A DNA stretch of 64,000 bases from Aridibacter famidurans (GCA_024103495.1 JAGFIQ010000017.1:1-64000); one strand, 5' to 3'. Counted from the stretch's first letter, positions 9,445 through 18,330 are shown. Notes: generated from the letters alone by a model not told the origin. Numbers and translations are program-made.

Positions 9445-10377
9445 TTATTCCTTGTCGGCCTTCAGTTTCGGCGCCTTATTGTCATCGAGTTCCTTCCAAA
9501 CAAGCGTGGCGTTCCCATCGGCGAGCCGAATGACCCTGAACGCAATCAAAACGTCCCGGCGTTTGTCGAGCTCCAGCTCGTTGTAAACGATCCCGACGAC
9601 CTTGCGCAGCGCTTCCCCCTCGTACGCGATCGACCTGATAACGTAGGTGGAATTCTCCTTTACGGGGAGGATGCTCGCGTACGTCTTACCATTCTCATTG
9701 ATGCCCTTCGTCAGCTTGTTTGCAAGCTCAGCCGCCTGCTGAAAATCCTTCGAAGGTTTTATCTTCGCAAGATAAGCCACTCCGTCGGATTTCTCCGTTA
9801 CCGATTCGAACGGCACGTCGCCGAGATCGACGATTATCCCGTGGTTCAGAACACCGAGCGCCTCAAAATTCCCTTTCTTGAAAACGATGTCGGCGATGTG
9901 ATGCATACGGTAATCCCCGAAACGGAAGGAATACCCGGAACCGGCGCCGGGCATTGAATACCTTGAGCAATCGACAGTGGCGCTTACAACCTTTGCGTTG
10001 TCGGCACAGCCCTTGTCCTCGACGAGAAGTATGAGGCCAGAGTCCTTCTTGCCCGCAAAGCGTTCGTAGGCCGCCTTGTCCTCATCCGACACCGCCATAA
10101 AAGCACGCTCTTCCTCCGTCGATTCGCGGTACAGCGGCTCGATCGTCGCGGCAAATTCTTTTCTTTTGGCGTCAGGCACTTCGGGCGGGAGGTTCTGGGT
10201 CATCCGCAAGGCGTCCGACCTCCTGTTCAGGTCATCACTCCGCCGCACGGCATCTTCGGTCCGATCGCCCGGATAGAGAGGATTCGGCGTTCTCTGCGGA
10301 TAGGGTGTGTCCTGCTGGCCGTAGGTAAGAGAAGTTAAAGTCAGCAAAACGGTCGTCAGTATAAGGAACCTCTTCAT
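9445..10377 (-). CDS. Secreted protein of unknown function (paralogue of downstream gene)
   Basis: 310 residues when started at the ATG at 10375-10377, which follows a good Shine-Dalgarno (GGAGG, 4-5 bases away). The frame is open further upstream to 10428, but that extension lacks a signal and is unlikely. The protein begins with a Sec signal (MKRFLILTTVLLTLTSLTYG, cut near GQQ). It then has a charged helical region, two cysteines (CADNAKVVSATVDC) and a C-terminal stretch with VIRSIAYEGE and ATLVWKELDD. The paralogue downstream has the same order, 15 bp away. The function is unknown. Both genes lie downstream of gatB on the same strand. Confidence 0.8.
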   Translation of the reverse strand: MKRFLILTTVLLTLTSLTYGQQDTPYPQRTPNPLYPGDRTEDAVRRSDDLNRRSDALRMTQNLPPEVPDAKRKEFAATIEPLYRESTEEERAFMAVSDEDKAAYERFAGKKDSGLILLVEDKGCADNAKVVSATVDCSRYSMPGAGSGYSFRFGDYRMHHIADIVFKKGNFEALGVLNHGIIVDLGDVPFESVTEKSDGVAYLAKIKPSKDFQQAAELANKLTKGINENGKTYASILPVKENSTYVIRSIAYEGEALRKVVGIVYNELELDKRRDVLIAFRVIRLADGNATLVWKELDDNKAPKLKADKE

Positions 10378-10453
10378 AAAACCTCCATTTGTGACCCGTC
10401 CGAGGGACACGGAACCCGGCTCAACCACATATGCGGCAAACCGGCTGTTGCGA

Positions 10454-11932
10454 TCAAAGCTTCGACCTGATGATCTCGTTTACCATCTGCGGATTCGCCT
10501 TGCCCTGCGATTCTTTCATCACCTGCCCGACGAAAAATCCTATCAGTCTGTCGTTACCTCCGAGCATTGCTTCCGCCTGCTCGGGGTTGGCCTCAAGCAC
10601 CTCGTCGACGATCTTCTCGATCGCGCCTCGGTCGGAGACCTGTTCCATCCCTTTTTCGCTAATGATCTCTGCCGCCGACCGGCCAGTTTCGAACATCTCG
10701 GGGAGCACTTCCTTAGCCTGCTTTCCGCTGATCTTCCCCGAATCGATGAACTTGATCAGCTCAGCGAGGCCTTCCGCCGTAACGGGCGATTCAGCCGCGG
10801 AGATACCGGAGTTGTTCAGCTCCCTCAGCAGTTCGGCCTGGATCCAGTTCGCCGCCGCCTTCGGATCGCCCGAGGCCTTCGCGGCCGTTTCATAGTATTC
10901 AGCAAGGCCTTTGTCGGAAACCAGCTGCGAGGCGTCGGAGAACCCCAGGCCGTATTCGGCCATGAACCTTGTCACCATCGCGTCCGGAAGCTCGGGCATC
11001 TCCGAGCGGGTCTTCTCGACGAATTCGCCGGAGACCTTGAGCGGCTGCAGATCCGGTTCGGGAAAATACCGATAGTCGTGAGCGTCCTCCTTGGACCGCA
11101 TCACGCGTGTTTCTGAATTCTTCTCGTCCCAGAGCCGCGTTTCCTGAAAGACCTCTTCCCCGGCTTCGTGGGCACGGATCTGGCGCTCGATCTCGAACTC
11201 GATCGCTTTCTGCATGAACCTGACAGAATTAAGGTTCTTCAGCTCTACCTTGTTGCGAAACTCCTCTTCTCCGATCTTTCTAACGGATACATTGGCTTCG
11301 CAGCGCAGATTTCCCTTCTCCATATCCGCGTCCGACGCGCCGACCCACTGAAGCGCCCGCCGCACGTGATTGACGTAATCGTATGCCTGCCACGACGTCC
11401 GGAAATCCGGAGCGGTGACGATCTCGGCCAGGGGCGTCCCTGCACGGTTGAGATCGACATACGAGTACTTGTCGGTATCGGGAAGACCTTCGTGGACGTT
11501 CTTGCCCGCGTCTTCCTCAAGGTGGAGCCGCACGATGCCGATCGTCATCGGCTTCCAGTCGCGCGCGTGGCCGCCTTCGTCACGCTCGGAGGTCATTATC
11601 GTGAGCGAGCCGTCGGACGAGAACGGTTTGTCGTATTGAGAGATCTGGTAACCCTTGGGAAGGTCGGGATAGAAGTAGTTCTTGCGGGCGAAGATCGAGG
11701 TCCCGTTGATCGTCAGGCCCAGCGCGAGAGCCGCGCGGGCTCCGAGCTCGACAGCCCGCCGGTTGAGCACGGGAAGCGCACCGGGCAGGCCCAGGCAGAC
11801 GGGGCACGTGTTCGAATTGGGCTCATCCCCGAAGTTCGCCGTGCATCCGCAGAAGATCTTGGTTTCGGTGGCGAGCTGGGCGTGGATCTCCATCCCGATC
11901 ACCGCTTCCCAGCCGTTATCCAGTTCGCTCAT
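10454..11932 (-). CDS. gatB: Aspartyl/glutamyl-tRNA amidotransferase subunit B
   Basis: GatB of 492 residues, a normal length. The N-terminal kinase-like transamidase domain shows GMEIHAQLATETKIFCGC, the CPVCLGLPGALPVLN zinc-site region and FYPDLPKGYQISQYD. The C-terminal tail (YqeY/GatB type, NPQMVNEIIRSKL) contacts tRNA. With GatA and GatC the enzyme converts mischarged Glu-tRNA(Gln) or Asp-tRNA(Asn) to Gln-tRNA or Asn-tRNA. gatA and gatC are not in the window, so the genes are dispersed here. The ATG at 11932 lies just before a heptanucleotide repeat array that probably separates it from the upstream transcript. Confidence 0.97.
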   Translation of the reverse strand: MSELDNGWEAVIGMEIHAQLATETKIFCGCTANFGDEPNSNTCPVCLGLPGALPVLNRRAVELGARAALALGLTINGTSIFARKNYFYPDLPKGYQISQYDKPFSSDGSLTIMTSERDEGGHARDWKPMTIGIVRLHLEEDAGKNVHEGLPDTDKYSYVDLNRAGTPLAEIVTAPDFRTSWQAYDYVNHVRRALQWVGASDADMEKGNLRCEANVSVRKIGEEEFRNKVELKNLNSVRFMQKAIEFEIERQIRAHEAGEEVFQETRLWDEKNSETRVMRSKEDAHDYRYFPEPDLQPLKVSGEFVEKTRSEMPELPDAMVTRFMAEYGLGFSDASQLVSDKGLAEYYETAAKASGDPKAAANWIQAELLRELNNSGISAAESPVTAEGLAELIKFIDSGKISGKQAKEVLPEMFETGRSAAEIISEKGMEQVSDRGAIEKIVDEVLEANPEQAEAMLGGNDRLIGFFVGQVMKESQGKANPQMVNEIIRSKL

Positions 11933-11940
11933 AACTCGTC

Positions 11941-12038
11941 ATCGGCCATCGGCCATCGACCATCGACCATCGACCATTGACCATTGACCATTGACCATTG
12001 ACCATTGACCATTGACCATTGACCATTGACCATTGACC
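11941..12038. repeat. Heptanucleotide tandem repeat, 14 units (ATTGACC family)
   Basis: Fourteen contiguous 7-base units: two ATCGGCC, three ATCGACC, nine ATTGACC. The gradient of substitutions from one end to the other is typical of a tandem array that grows by slippage. The same heptamer, in a variable form, builds the hairpins next to tRNA-Phe (33966-34000) and its two duplicates. The array lies just upstream of the gatB start. Confidence 0.95.
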
Positions 12039-12140
12039 AACACGATGATGGTCGTTACTGATCACCTGTCAAGTTCTTTCTTAGATTTAAGCTCCGGTAT
12101 CTGATACTTGCTCCCTGCTCCTTGCCCAGGATTCTTCACC

Positions 12141-12182
12141 CTTGAACTTTGAACCTTGAACCTGGAACCTTGAACTTGGAGA
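12141..12182. repeat. Heptanucleotide repeat, CTTGAAC family, 6 units
   Basis: Six 7-base units: CTTGAAC, TTTGAAC, CTTGAAC, CTGGAAC, CTTGAAC, TTGGAGA. They are the reverse complement of the TTCCAGG/TTCAAGG heptamers at 59490-59545 and 18511-18538. The stretch from 12039 to 12140 shows no gene. Confidence 0.85.
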
Positions 12183-12183
12183 C

Positions 12184-12690
12184 CTACGGCCTCCCTCGTC
12201 TCGCGTCTCTCAAAAGGCGCCTGAGGGTCCGGAATTTTCCGGGCTGGAAGGTGTCCCGCCCGTACCCGGTGTATCCGCGGGGGTACCTCTTGTATCTCTG
12301 ATTTCCGTAGGGATAGTAGAACCGGTAGTAGAAATAGGAGGGCGCGATCCGGCCGCCGTAATCCACAAAGTTCGGATTCGGATAAGGGAAGACCACCTGC
12401 GGGCCCTGGTACCGATCATCGTCCTGGACGATCACCAGCCGGTCCCGCTCGCGAAGCTCGTCGACGAGCTCGGCCTTCTGCCGCCTGTACTCCTCGATCC
12501 TTTGGGCCCTTTCTTCCGGAGAAGCAAATCCGAGCTCTTCGTAGTTCTCTCTTAGGTCTTTCTCCGCCGCGACCCTCTTCTCGCGGTACTTCTCAAGGTC
12601 GGCATTGGTGACGGTCTTGGTCTGTCCAGAAACCGCTACAGCCAAACAAAGAAGAAATGCCGCGCAAACGCCTGATTGCAACATTCTCAT
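12184..12690 (-). CDS. Small secreted protein, basic Tyr/Arg-rich C-terminus
   Basis: 168 residues from the ATG at 12690, preceded by GGCGGTGAG. A GTG three codons upstream (12699) is the alternative start. It has a Sec signal (hydrophobic stretch ending AVSGQTK), a charged coiled-coil-like segment (about 25-75, rich in Glu and Arg: EKYREKRVAAEKDLRENYEE), and a C-terminal half rich in Tyr, Arg and Gly (YFYYRFYYPYGNQRYKRYPR). No known domain was recognised. It is the last gene of the minus-strand run that contains the B12 uptake genes, 67 bp after the receptor. A link to uptake is only positional. Confidence 0.7.
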   Translation of the reverse strand: MRMLQSGVCAAFLLCLAVAVSGQTKTVTNADLEKYREKRVAAEKDLRENYEELGFASPEERAQRIEEYRRQKAELVDELRERDRLVIVQDDDRYQGPQVVFPYPNPNFVDYGGRIAPSYFYYRFYYPYGNQRYKRYPRGYTGYGRDTFQPGKFRTLRRLLRDARRGRP

Positions 12691-12757
12691 AGTACTCACC
12701 GCCTAACTTTTTCGGCGATTATAGCACGGCGAATGCGCAAAGCCCGAGAAAATGGCG

Positions 12758-15115
12758 TCAGAACTCGATTCCGATCCCGATCCGCCCCATCCTGCCCTCG
12801 GTCCTGAACCCGCTCTCGAAATACTCGTAGTCGAACAGGTTCTGGAGGGTTCCCCTGATCTTGAGGTTAGCCCGCTCACCAAAAAGCGGGATCGAATAAA
12901 CCCCGGAGAGATCGGCACGGCGGTTTCCGTCGAACCGGTAGATGACGGAGCTGAAGTCCATCGTGCTGAAGATCGGCGCAAGATAATCGCTGGTGATGTT
13001 CAGGTCAAAGCTGAGCGTCAGGTTCCTTGCGATCTCCTGAACCCCGACAAAGGTGAACTGGTTGTCGGGTACGCCCATTGTCGCAATGACGCCGCTTCCG
13101 GCGACCTCGGGAATAAGCTGATCGCTGTTCGTGAATGTGTACGAGGCAAAGAGATATGTCGAACGGAACGGCTGTGCCCTTGCCGAAAGCTCTACGCCGC
13201 GCGCGATACCGCCCTCTTCGTTCCGGTATCCCCCGAACGGCCGCGCGGTCGTCCCTATGTCCGGGACCGGGCTGCCGAAACCGATGACGTCGGTCATCTT
13301 CGTGTAGAAATAGGCGGCGGTCAGCCGGAGCCTGTCGTCCGCGAGATCCTGTTCGACACCTGCGTCAAAAGAGATCGATCGCTCCGGTTTCAGCCCGGGA
13401 TCCCCAAGCGCGAAGAAGGCCTGTGAGAACGCGCTGTAAAATGTGCCGAGCCGTTCGTAGAGCGAGGGCACCCTGTAGCCGTTACCGACGTGGGCGCGGA
13501 TCTTTGTCCCGGTCGATCTGAAGAACCATGAAGCGGCGCCGTCAAAAGTATATGAGACAGGTGGGTCGTCGACGCTCAGGTTTTCGTACGGCGGATTCTG
13601 CGCGCTGAATTCCGCGGCGCCCAACGAGAACATCTGCGTCCTGAATCCGCCGGCAATTTGGAGCCTCGACTCAAAGAATCCCGCCAGATGCTGCACGAAC
13701 AAGGTATTGCTTCTTTGACCTGACGTCGCCGAGAAGTCGCTTCCGGCATCGGGGCCGAAGCCGGTGTTGCCGTATTCTTCGGACTCGGACTCATATCCGA
13801 CAGTAAAGGTCTGCGCCGGCGCCGCGCTCCAGTCGATCCGGGCGGCGAGGGTATCGATCCTGCCTTCGAACGTGCTCGACTCATCCCCGCCGAACGGCTG
13901 GAACCCCGGACCCAGCGGCCCGTTCACGGTCTTTCTCCCGGTATCGAGCCCCTGATAGGAAGCGCGAAACAGGAGCGAAGGCGCGAGCACCTGTTCGAGC
14001 CTGAGCTGGTAGCCGAGAAGGTCGCTTTCCTGCACGTTGTCGGGGTCGTTCGCGTCCGCGATGAAGTTCACTCCCTCGCCGGCATCGATGATCCCCATTC
14101 CCGTGACATCCCCGAGAGCCTCCGGATTCGAATTCAGGTCGAAATTCACCTTGCTTGCGAAGATGCGGCCGCCGAGGTAGGTCCCCTGGCCGGGCCTCGC
14201 GTCCACCCTCGCCATGACGCTGTTGCTGTTCAGGTCGTCGTCCCCGTCGATTCCGTCGGATACGATCGTCCGGCCGAATGTGCCGCCAACCGCGAATGCG
14301 TCGGTGCCGCCATTCAGGCCCGCGATGAGCCTCTTGAAACCAAGGCCGCCGACCTCCGTCGCGAAGTCGCCGTGAAAACCCCGCCTGGGTTCGGCGGTCC
14401 GAAGATCGACCACGCCCCCGATCGCGTTCGTTCCGTAAACAGAACTCCCGGATCCCCTCAGAACCTCGATGCGGTCGATCCCGACTGCCGTGAGATCAGC
14501 GAGGTAAGGCGATGCGTCCCCGGTTATCGCGGCCGGATCGCGGAACCGAAGCCCGTCGATAAGAACTGATGTCCCCTGTTCCTGAAGGCCCCGGGCCTTG
14601 ATGTTCGCGGTGGAACCGAAACCCCCGAACTGCTGGACACGGAATCCGGGGACGGTCTTGAGAGCATCCACGATGGAAACATCGTTTCGGGCCTCAAGCT
14701 CCTTTTTTCCTATGACGTCGATGGTCTTCGAGACCTCGGATATCGGCTGGATCGTGTCCGCGGCAACCGATACGTCGACAACCTCGCGTACGGAGGGGAT
14801 CTTCTTCAGCCCCAGTTCCTCGACGACGGACGAACCGGGTTCCAGCTCCACTACCCTTGTTTCAGAAGCCGAGCCGTCTCGGGATATTGCGGCAAGCACG
14901 TAGCGTCCGGCTGGGACGTTCCCAAAACGAAAACGGCCGGATCCGTCGGTTACCGTGGCGAACGATCTGGGAGTGCCGACGCCGGACAGTCTGACGGACG
15001 CATCCTCCACGGCCGAGCCCTCATAGGTCACGGATCCGGAGATCTCGGACTGCGACTGAGCGGCGCAAACCGCTGCGAATGCAAAGATCGCGAACGCGAT
15101 CAAAATCTGTCTCAT
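12758..15115 (-). CDS. btuB: TonB-dependent receptor, probable vitamin B12 transporter (BtuB-like)
   Basis: Outer-membrane receptor of 785 residues from the ATG at 15115 (GAGGAG ten bases upstream). A TTG 18 bases earlier is the alternative. A Sec signal (about 1-20) is followed by a carboxypeptidase-regulatory-like beta-sandwich (about 21-105: ISGSVTYEGSAVEDASVRLSG, GNVPAGRYVL). A TonB plug domain comes next (about 120-245: ALKTVPGFRVQ, IKARGLQEQGTSVLIDGLR, IDRIEVLRGSGSSVYGTNA), then a beta-barrel ending in aromatic F. It is larger than typical BtuB (about 600) because of the N-terminal domain. The B12 role is inferred from its place behind a cobalamin-riboswitch-led BtuFCD operon. A siderophore or other cobamide substrate is possible. 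Confidence 0.85.
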   Translation of the reverse strand: MRQILIAFAIFAFAAVCAAQSQSEISGSVTYEGSAVEDASVRLSGVGTPRSFATVTDGSGRFRFGNVPAGRYVLAAISRDGSASETRVVELEPGSSVVEELGLKKIPSVREVVDVSVAADTIQPISEVSKTIDVIGKKELEARNDVSIVDALKTVPGFRVQQFGGFGSTANIKARGLQEQGTSVLIDGLRFRDPAAITGDASPYLADLTAVGIDRIEVLRGSGSSVYGTNAIGGVVDLRTAEPRRGFHGDFATEVGGLGFKRLIAGLNGGTDAFAVGGTFGRTIVSDGIDGDDDLNSNSVMARVDARPGQGTYLGGRIFASKVNFDLNSNPEALGDVTGMGIIDAGEGVNFIADANDPDNVQESDLLGYQLRLEQVLAPSLLFRASYQGLDTGRKTVNGPLGPGFQPFGGDESSTFEGRIDTLAARIDWSAAPAQTFTVGYESESEEYGNTGFGPDAGSDFSATSGQRSNTLFVQHLAGFFESRLQIAGGFRTQMFSLGAAEFSAQNPPYENLSVDDPPVSYTFDGAASWFFRSTGTKIRAHVGNGYRVPSLYERLGTFYSAFSQAFFALGDPGLKPERSISFDAGVEQDLADDRLRLTAAYFYTKMTDVIGFGSPVPDIGTTARPFGGYRNEEGGIARGVELSARAQPFRSTYLFASYTFTNSDQLIPEVAGSGVIATMGVPDNQFTFVGVQEIARNLTLSFDLNITSDYLAPIFSTMDFSSVIYRFDGNRRADLSGVYSIPLFGERANLKIRGTLQNLFDYEYFESGFRTEGRMGRIGIGIEF

Positions 15116-15433
15116 TGAATTATTGCTCCTCAATAAACTGTGTAATGTTGCGTAAGATCCAGTTTGCGCATCGCGCTGCGGCCGCTCGCCGTTCTCTGAT
15201 GTGCCGCCGCTAACGCGGCTCTGGAACAGGTGTCCTTGTTACCCCGGGCTGCGCCTTCGGCTTGCCCGGGGCTAACCTCCGTTGCCCCTTCGGGGCAAGT
15301 CCCTTCCGCCTCGCATCGCCGGCTACCTCGCGCTTCGGAAACTGATCGTTCGCGATGCCCCCTCGCTGAAGCTCGGGGTTCCGCCTCGCAGTCCTCAGTC
15401 CTCAGTCCTCATTACTCATTACTCATTACTCTC
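15116..15433. repeat. Spacer between receptor and btuD: hairpins and heptamers
   Basis: No gene is seen. It contains a GC-rich hairpin of the dispersed family at 15241-15272 (CCCCGGGC ... GCCCGGGG around the core TGCGCCTTCGGCTT), a second hairpin at 15282-15298 (TTGCCCC TTC GGGGCAA), and six heptamers at 15391-15432 (three GTCCTCA, two TTACTCA, one TTACTCT). The heptamers end one base before the btuD stop codon. The spacer makes it likely that the receptor has its own promoter or that the hairpins modulate read-through. Confidence 0.75.
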
Positions 15434-16204
15434 CTAGAAGAGAGTCGTGATCCGCACATTTCCCGTCCGGGGGTTTCTGTCCAGAAGAACATCGACCTCG
15501 AACAGGTCCGCGATCAGATCTTCAGTAAGAACCTCTTCCGGAGGCCCGCAGGCTGCGATCTTCCCTTTTTTCAAGAGCAGGATCTGGTCGGCGAATTCCG
15601 AAGCCAGGTTCAGATCGTGCGTGATCACCACCGCCGAACCGCCGCAGCCCTTCGTGCGCTCGCGAACAAGACGGAACATCATTGCCTGATGTGAAAGGTC
15701 CAGGTTCGCGGTGGGCTCGTCGAGCAGAAGCGTCCCGGCCTCAGTTGCGAGAGCCCTCGCAAGCAGCACCCTCTGACGTTCGCCTCCTGACAGCTCGTTC
15801 ATCAGCCGGTGTCCCATACCTTCCAGCTCGCAAAGGTTCATCGCCGTCTCCGCCGCCGCGATGTCCCTTTCCGATTCCCACCCAAATGCGCTTCCGTGCG
15901 CAAATCTTCCCGCGAGCACGAATTCGAGAACAGAGACCGGGAAGCTCGTTTCGTTCTCCTGAGCGACGACCGCCACCGATCTCGCGATCTGGCGCCTCGA
16001 GAGATCCGCGAGCTGCCTTCCGTCGATCACCACGCTTCCGGCGAAGGGATCGAGCGAACGGTTGAGCAAACGGACCAGCGTGGTCTTGCCCGCTCCGTTG
16101 GCTCCGAGCACCGCTGTGATCGAACCGTCCGCGACCTCGAACGAAATGCCGTCAAGCACCATCCTTCCGCCGTACCCTGCCTTTATGCCTCTAACCTCGA
16201 GCAT
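15434..16204 (-). CDS. btuD: ABC transporter ATP-binding protein, B12/Fe-siderophore type
   Basis: ATPase of 256 residues. Walker A is GANGAGKTTL near residue 34, the Q-loop is AQENETSF, the ABC signature is LSGGERQRVLLARALA near 138, Walker B is GTLLLDEPTANLD near 155, and the switch His is in VVITHDLNLA. The sequence is of the FecE/FhuC/BtuD type, with DLFEVDVLLDRNP near the end. It energises cobamide import through BtuC. It starts 3 bp after the btuC stop. The substrate comes from the riboswitch upstream of the operon, not from this protein itself. Confidence 0.93.
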   Translation of the reverse strand: MLEVRGIKAGYGGRMVLDGISFEVADGSITAVLGANGAGKTTLVRLLNRSLDPFAGSVVIDGRQLADLSRRQIARSVAVVAQENETSFPVSVLEFVLAGRFAHGSAFGWESERDIAAAETAMNLCELEGMGHRLMNELSGGERQRVLLARALATEAGTLLLDEPTANLDLSHQAMMFRLVRERTKGCGGSAVVITHDLNLASEFADQILLLKKGKIAACGPPEEVLTEDLIADLFEVDVLLDRNPRTGNVRITTLF

Positions 16205-16207
16205 CGT

Positions 16208-17185
16208 TCAGTTCTTCCTCAGGAGCCATATGAACAGAGGGCATCCGATCAGCGCTGTAATAGCTCCGACAGGCAACTCTCTTGGCGCGATCAGTGTCCT
16301 CGCGAACGTGTCCGCCAGGACGACAAAGCTGGCACCGAACAACGCCGAAAAGGGGATCACGAACCGGTTGTCGCTCCCAGCGAAAAGCCGGATCAGGTGC
16401 GGGACGATCAGGCCGACGAAACCGACGGATCCGCTAGCGGAAACCGCGACTCCCACAAGGCCCGCCGATGCCGCGAAGACCGCGAGCCTCGTCCGCCCGA
16501 CCTCCACCCCGAAATCGAGCGCGTCCCTTTCGCCGACCATCATCAGGTTCAGCGCCCGCGACTGTGTCGAAAGGATCAACGTCCCGGCGATAGCTGCGGC
16601 GAAACATATCCAGAAGCCTGTCATCGTCGCCTGCGAAAGGTCGCCGAGCAGCCAGAATGTGAAACTGCGCAGCCTTGTGGCGTCGAGAAGGCTGGTCAGC
16701 AAGATGATCACGGAAGAAAGCAGTGTCGTTATGATCACGCCCGAGAGGATCAGCCTTTCAGCGTTCATTCCCGCTTTCGAGCGTGCGATCTGGTAAACAG
16801 CGAACGTTGCCAGCGCGGCGCCTCCGAATGCGAGAGCGGGCCTTGCGAACTCGAACGACCCGAAGAGAATGATCGCGACCATCGTCCCGAGAGCGGCCCC
16901 GTTCGAAACTCCCAGCAGGTAGGGCTCGGCGAGCGGATTCCTGAGAAGCGCCTGCAATCCTGCTCCCGCCACAGCGAGGCTCGCACCGACGCAGGCGCCC
17001 AGAAGCACCCTCGGAAGTCGTATGTCGAAAAGGATCGCGGATTCAGTTTCGGAAAGGCTGAAGATCGAAAGCCGCTCGGCGCCCAGCGAGGCCCCGACGA
17101 GAATTGACGCCGCGAGAAGGACCGCAAAACCCGCGCCGTACCTGAGCGCTTTTCTCTTCCCCGCCGATGATCCCGGTTTCGTCAT
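16208..17185 (-). CDS. btuC: ABC transporter permease, FecCD/BtuC family
   Basis: Polytopic membrane protein of 325 residues with about ten predicted helices, the normal size for the FecCD family. Family hallmarks are RLPRVLLGACVGASLAVAGA near 55-75, LLRNPLAEPYLLGVSNGAALG, and the VGLIVPHLIRLFAGSDNR stretch that contacts the ATPase, plus FVVLADTFARTL. Its ATG overlaps the btuF stop by 4 bp (ATGA), a strong sign of translational coupling. As a dimer with BtuD it would import the cobamide delivered by BtuF. Confidence 0.94.
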   Translation of the reverse strand: MTKPGSSAGKRKALRYGAGFAVLLAASILVGASLGAERLSIFSLSETESAILFDIRLPRVLLGACVGASLAVAGAGLQALLRNPLAEPYLLGVSNGAALGTMVAIILFGSFEFARPALAFGGAALATFAVYQIARSKAGMNAERLILSGVIITTLLSSVIILLTSLLDATRLRSFTFWLLGDLSQATMTGFWICFAAAIAGTLILSTQSRALNLMMVGERDALDFGVEVGRTRLAVFAASAGLVGVAVSASGSVGFVGLIVPHLIRLFAGSDNRFVIPFSALFGASFVVLADTFARTLIAPRELPVGAITALIGCPLFIWLLRKN

Positions 17186-18087
17186 TCTCCCACCTTGCGG
17201 CCGTGCACGGCCTCGAAGCTCAACTCCAGCGCGTCGACGATCCTCGGGCCCGGTCGCGAAAGGACATCTGCATCGATCCGGAAGACGCGGCCGTTCCGGA
17301 CCGCTTCAGAATCGGCGAGCACCTCGTTCGGCTCTCGGTTGTCGGGGCTGTCGGACAGGATGATGATCCGCGGGTTGTAAGCCCTCGCGGCTTCCTTGCT
17401 CACTTTCGGATAGGCGGTTTCGATTTCCGCCGTGACGGACCGGCCTCCGGCGGTCAGGATCAGATCGGTGATGAAGGATCCTCTGCCGACCGTGTAAAGA
17501 TTGGGATCGATCTGCACGAACACGGTCTGCGGAACCTCATACACGATATTGGCAGCCTCTTCCTGCACCTTTTCGACCCGCCCCCGAAGCCGGCCGACGA
17601 CCTCTTCGGCCTCCTGTTTCTTTCCGAGCACGTCGCCGATGGCGAGCATCGATCGGAACACGCTTTCGAGGGAGTCCGGATTGGTAACGTAAACGGCAAT
17701 CCCCTGCCGTTCCAGCAGTCCCGTGAATGCTTCAAGCTGCGAAGCGGTCGATACGAGAACGACCTGCGGCCGGAGCGCGACGATCGCCTCCACGTTCGGC
17801 TTCAGAGTGTCCCCGACCTTCGGGATCTGTTTCGCGTCTTCCGGGTAGTTGCAGAAGGTCGTCACTCCGACAAGCTTTTCGCCCGCTCCGACCGCGAACG
17901 CGATCTCGGTCAGGTTCGGAGCCAGGGAAACCGCGCGCGTGACCTCCGCCGGCAGTTGCACCCTTCGGCCGATCCCGTCCGAGACGACGCGCGTTTCGGC
18001 TACGGGCCCCGAAGGCGCGCCCGCTCCGCAAGCCGAAAGTATCGCGGCGCAGATCAGAAGGATGACGATTTGGGTGATTCGAGCCAT
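17182..18087 (-). CDS. btuF: B12-binding lipoprotein of the ABC transporter
   Basis: Periplasmic binding protein of 301 residues. The start is set at the ATG at 18085-18087 because it gives a lipoprotein signal (MARITQIVILLICAAILSAC, lipobox LSAC). The open frame extends to 18204, but that extension translates the terminator hairpin. The class III binding-protein fold is seen in ITRAVSLAPNLTEIAFAVGA, LVGVTTFCNYPEDAKQIPKVG, NVEAIVALRPQVVLVST and the C-terminal lobe. It would hand cobamides to BtuC. It is the first gene of btuFCD and follows a cobalamin riboswitch. Confidence 0.9.
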   Translation of the reverse strand: MARITQIVILLICAAILSACGAGAPSGPVAETRVVSDGIGRRVQLPAEVTRAVSLAPNLTEIAFAVGAGEKLVGVTTFCNYPEDAKQIPKVGDTLKPNVEAIVALRPQVVLVSTASQLEAFTGLLERQGIAVYVTNPDSLESVFRSMLAIGDVLGKKQEAEEVVGRLRGRVEKVQEEAANIVYEVPQTVFVQIDPNLYTVGRGSFITDLILTAGGRSVTAEIETAYPKVSKEAARAYNPRIIILSDSPDNREPNEVLADSEAVRNGRVFRIDADVLSRPGPRIVDALELSFEAVHGRKVGE

Positions 18088-18103
18088 GGACGACCTCGCG
18101 GAA

Positions 18104-18155
18104 AACAAAAAGGCCCCGACTTTCTTCCTTCCGTCGAAGGAAAAAGGTCGGGGCC
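18104..18155 (-). terminator. Intrinsic terminator in the leader of btuF (riboswitch expression platform)
   Basis: On the minus strand, GGCCCCGAC (18155-18147) pairs with GTCGGGGCC (18120-18112) around a stem-loop, followed by a U-rich run read from 18111 to 18104. It lies between the cobalamin aptamer and the btuF start, where a transcription-attenuating terminator is expected. The paired stem is strong and the tract clear. Confidence 0.85.
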
Positions 18156-18222
18156 CTGCGGTCTGTTGCCGGCTGCCGTCTCCCAATGCCTTGACGCGAA
18201 GCATTTACGGGTTATGAAACCA

Positions 18223-18330
18223 AAGGCAGGTCATCAGACTTTCGCCTTGCGGCGTTCACTGTGACGCGATCGTGCGAGATTTTCACTCGGCTTCCCCTGC
18301 ACTGAGGTGTTCAATTCTGAAAAGATCGGG
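18223..18330 (-). ncRNA. Cobalamin riboswitch
   Basis: Read on the minus strand, the leader of btuF contains GGGGAAGCCG, AGTGAAAATCTCGCACGAT, GCGTCACAGTGA and, at 18240-18225, the B12 box AGTCTGATGACCTGCC. The order and wording match the conserved core of cobalamin riboswitches (GGTGAAAATCC, CACTGTGA, and AGCCAGGAGACCTGCC-like box). The 5' boundary is approximate. Binding of adenosyl- or aquocobalamin would favour the terminator at 18104-18155 and reduce btuFCD expression. The coordinates of the B12 box are certain. Confidence 0.9.

Noticed and set aside
11941-12038. Tandem array as a CRISPR
   Set aside because: Units are 7 bases with no spacers and no cas genes nearby.
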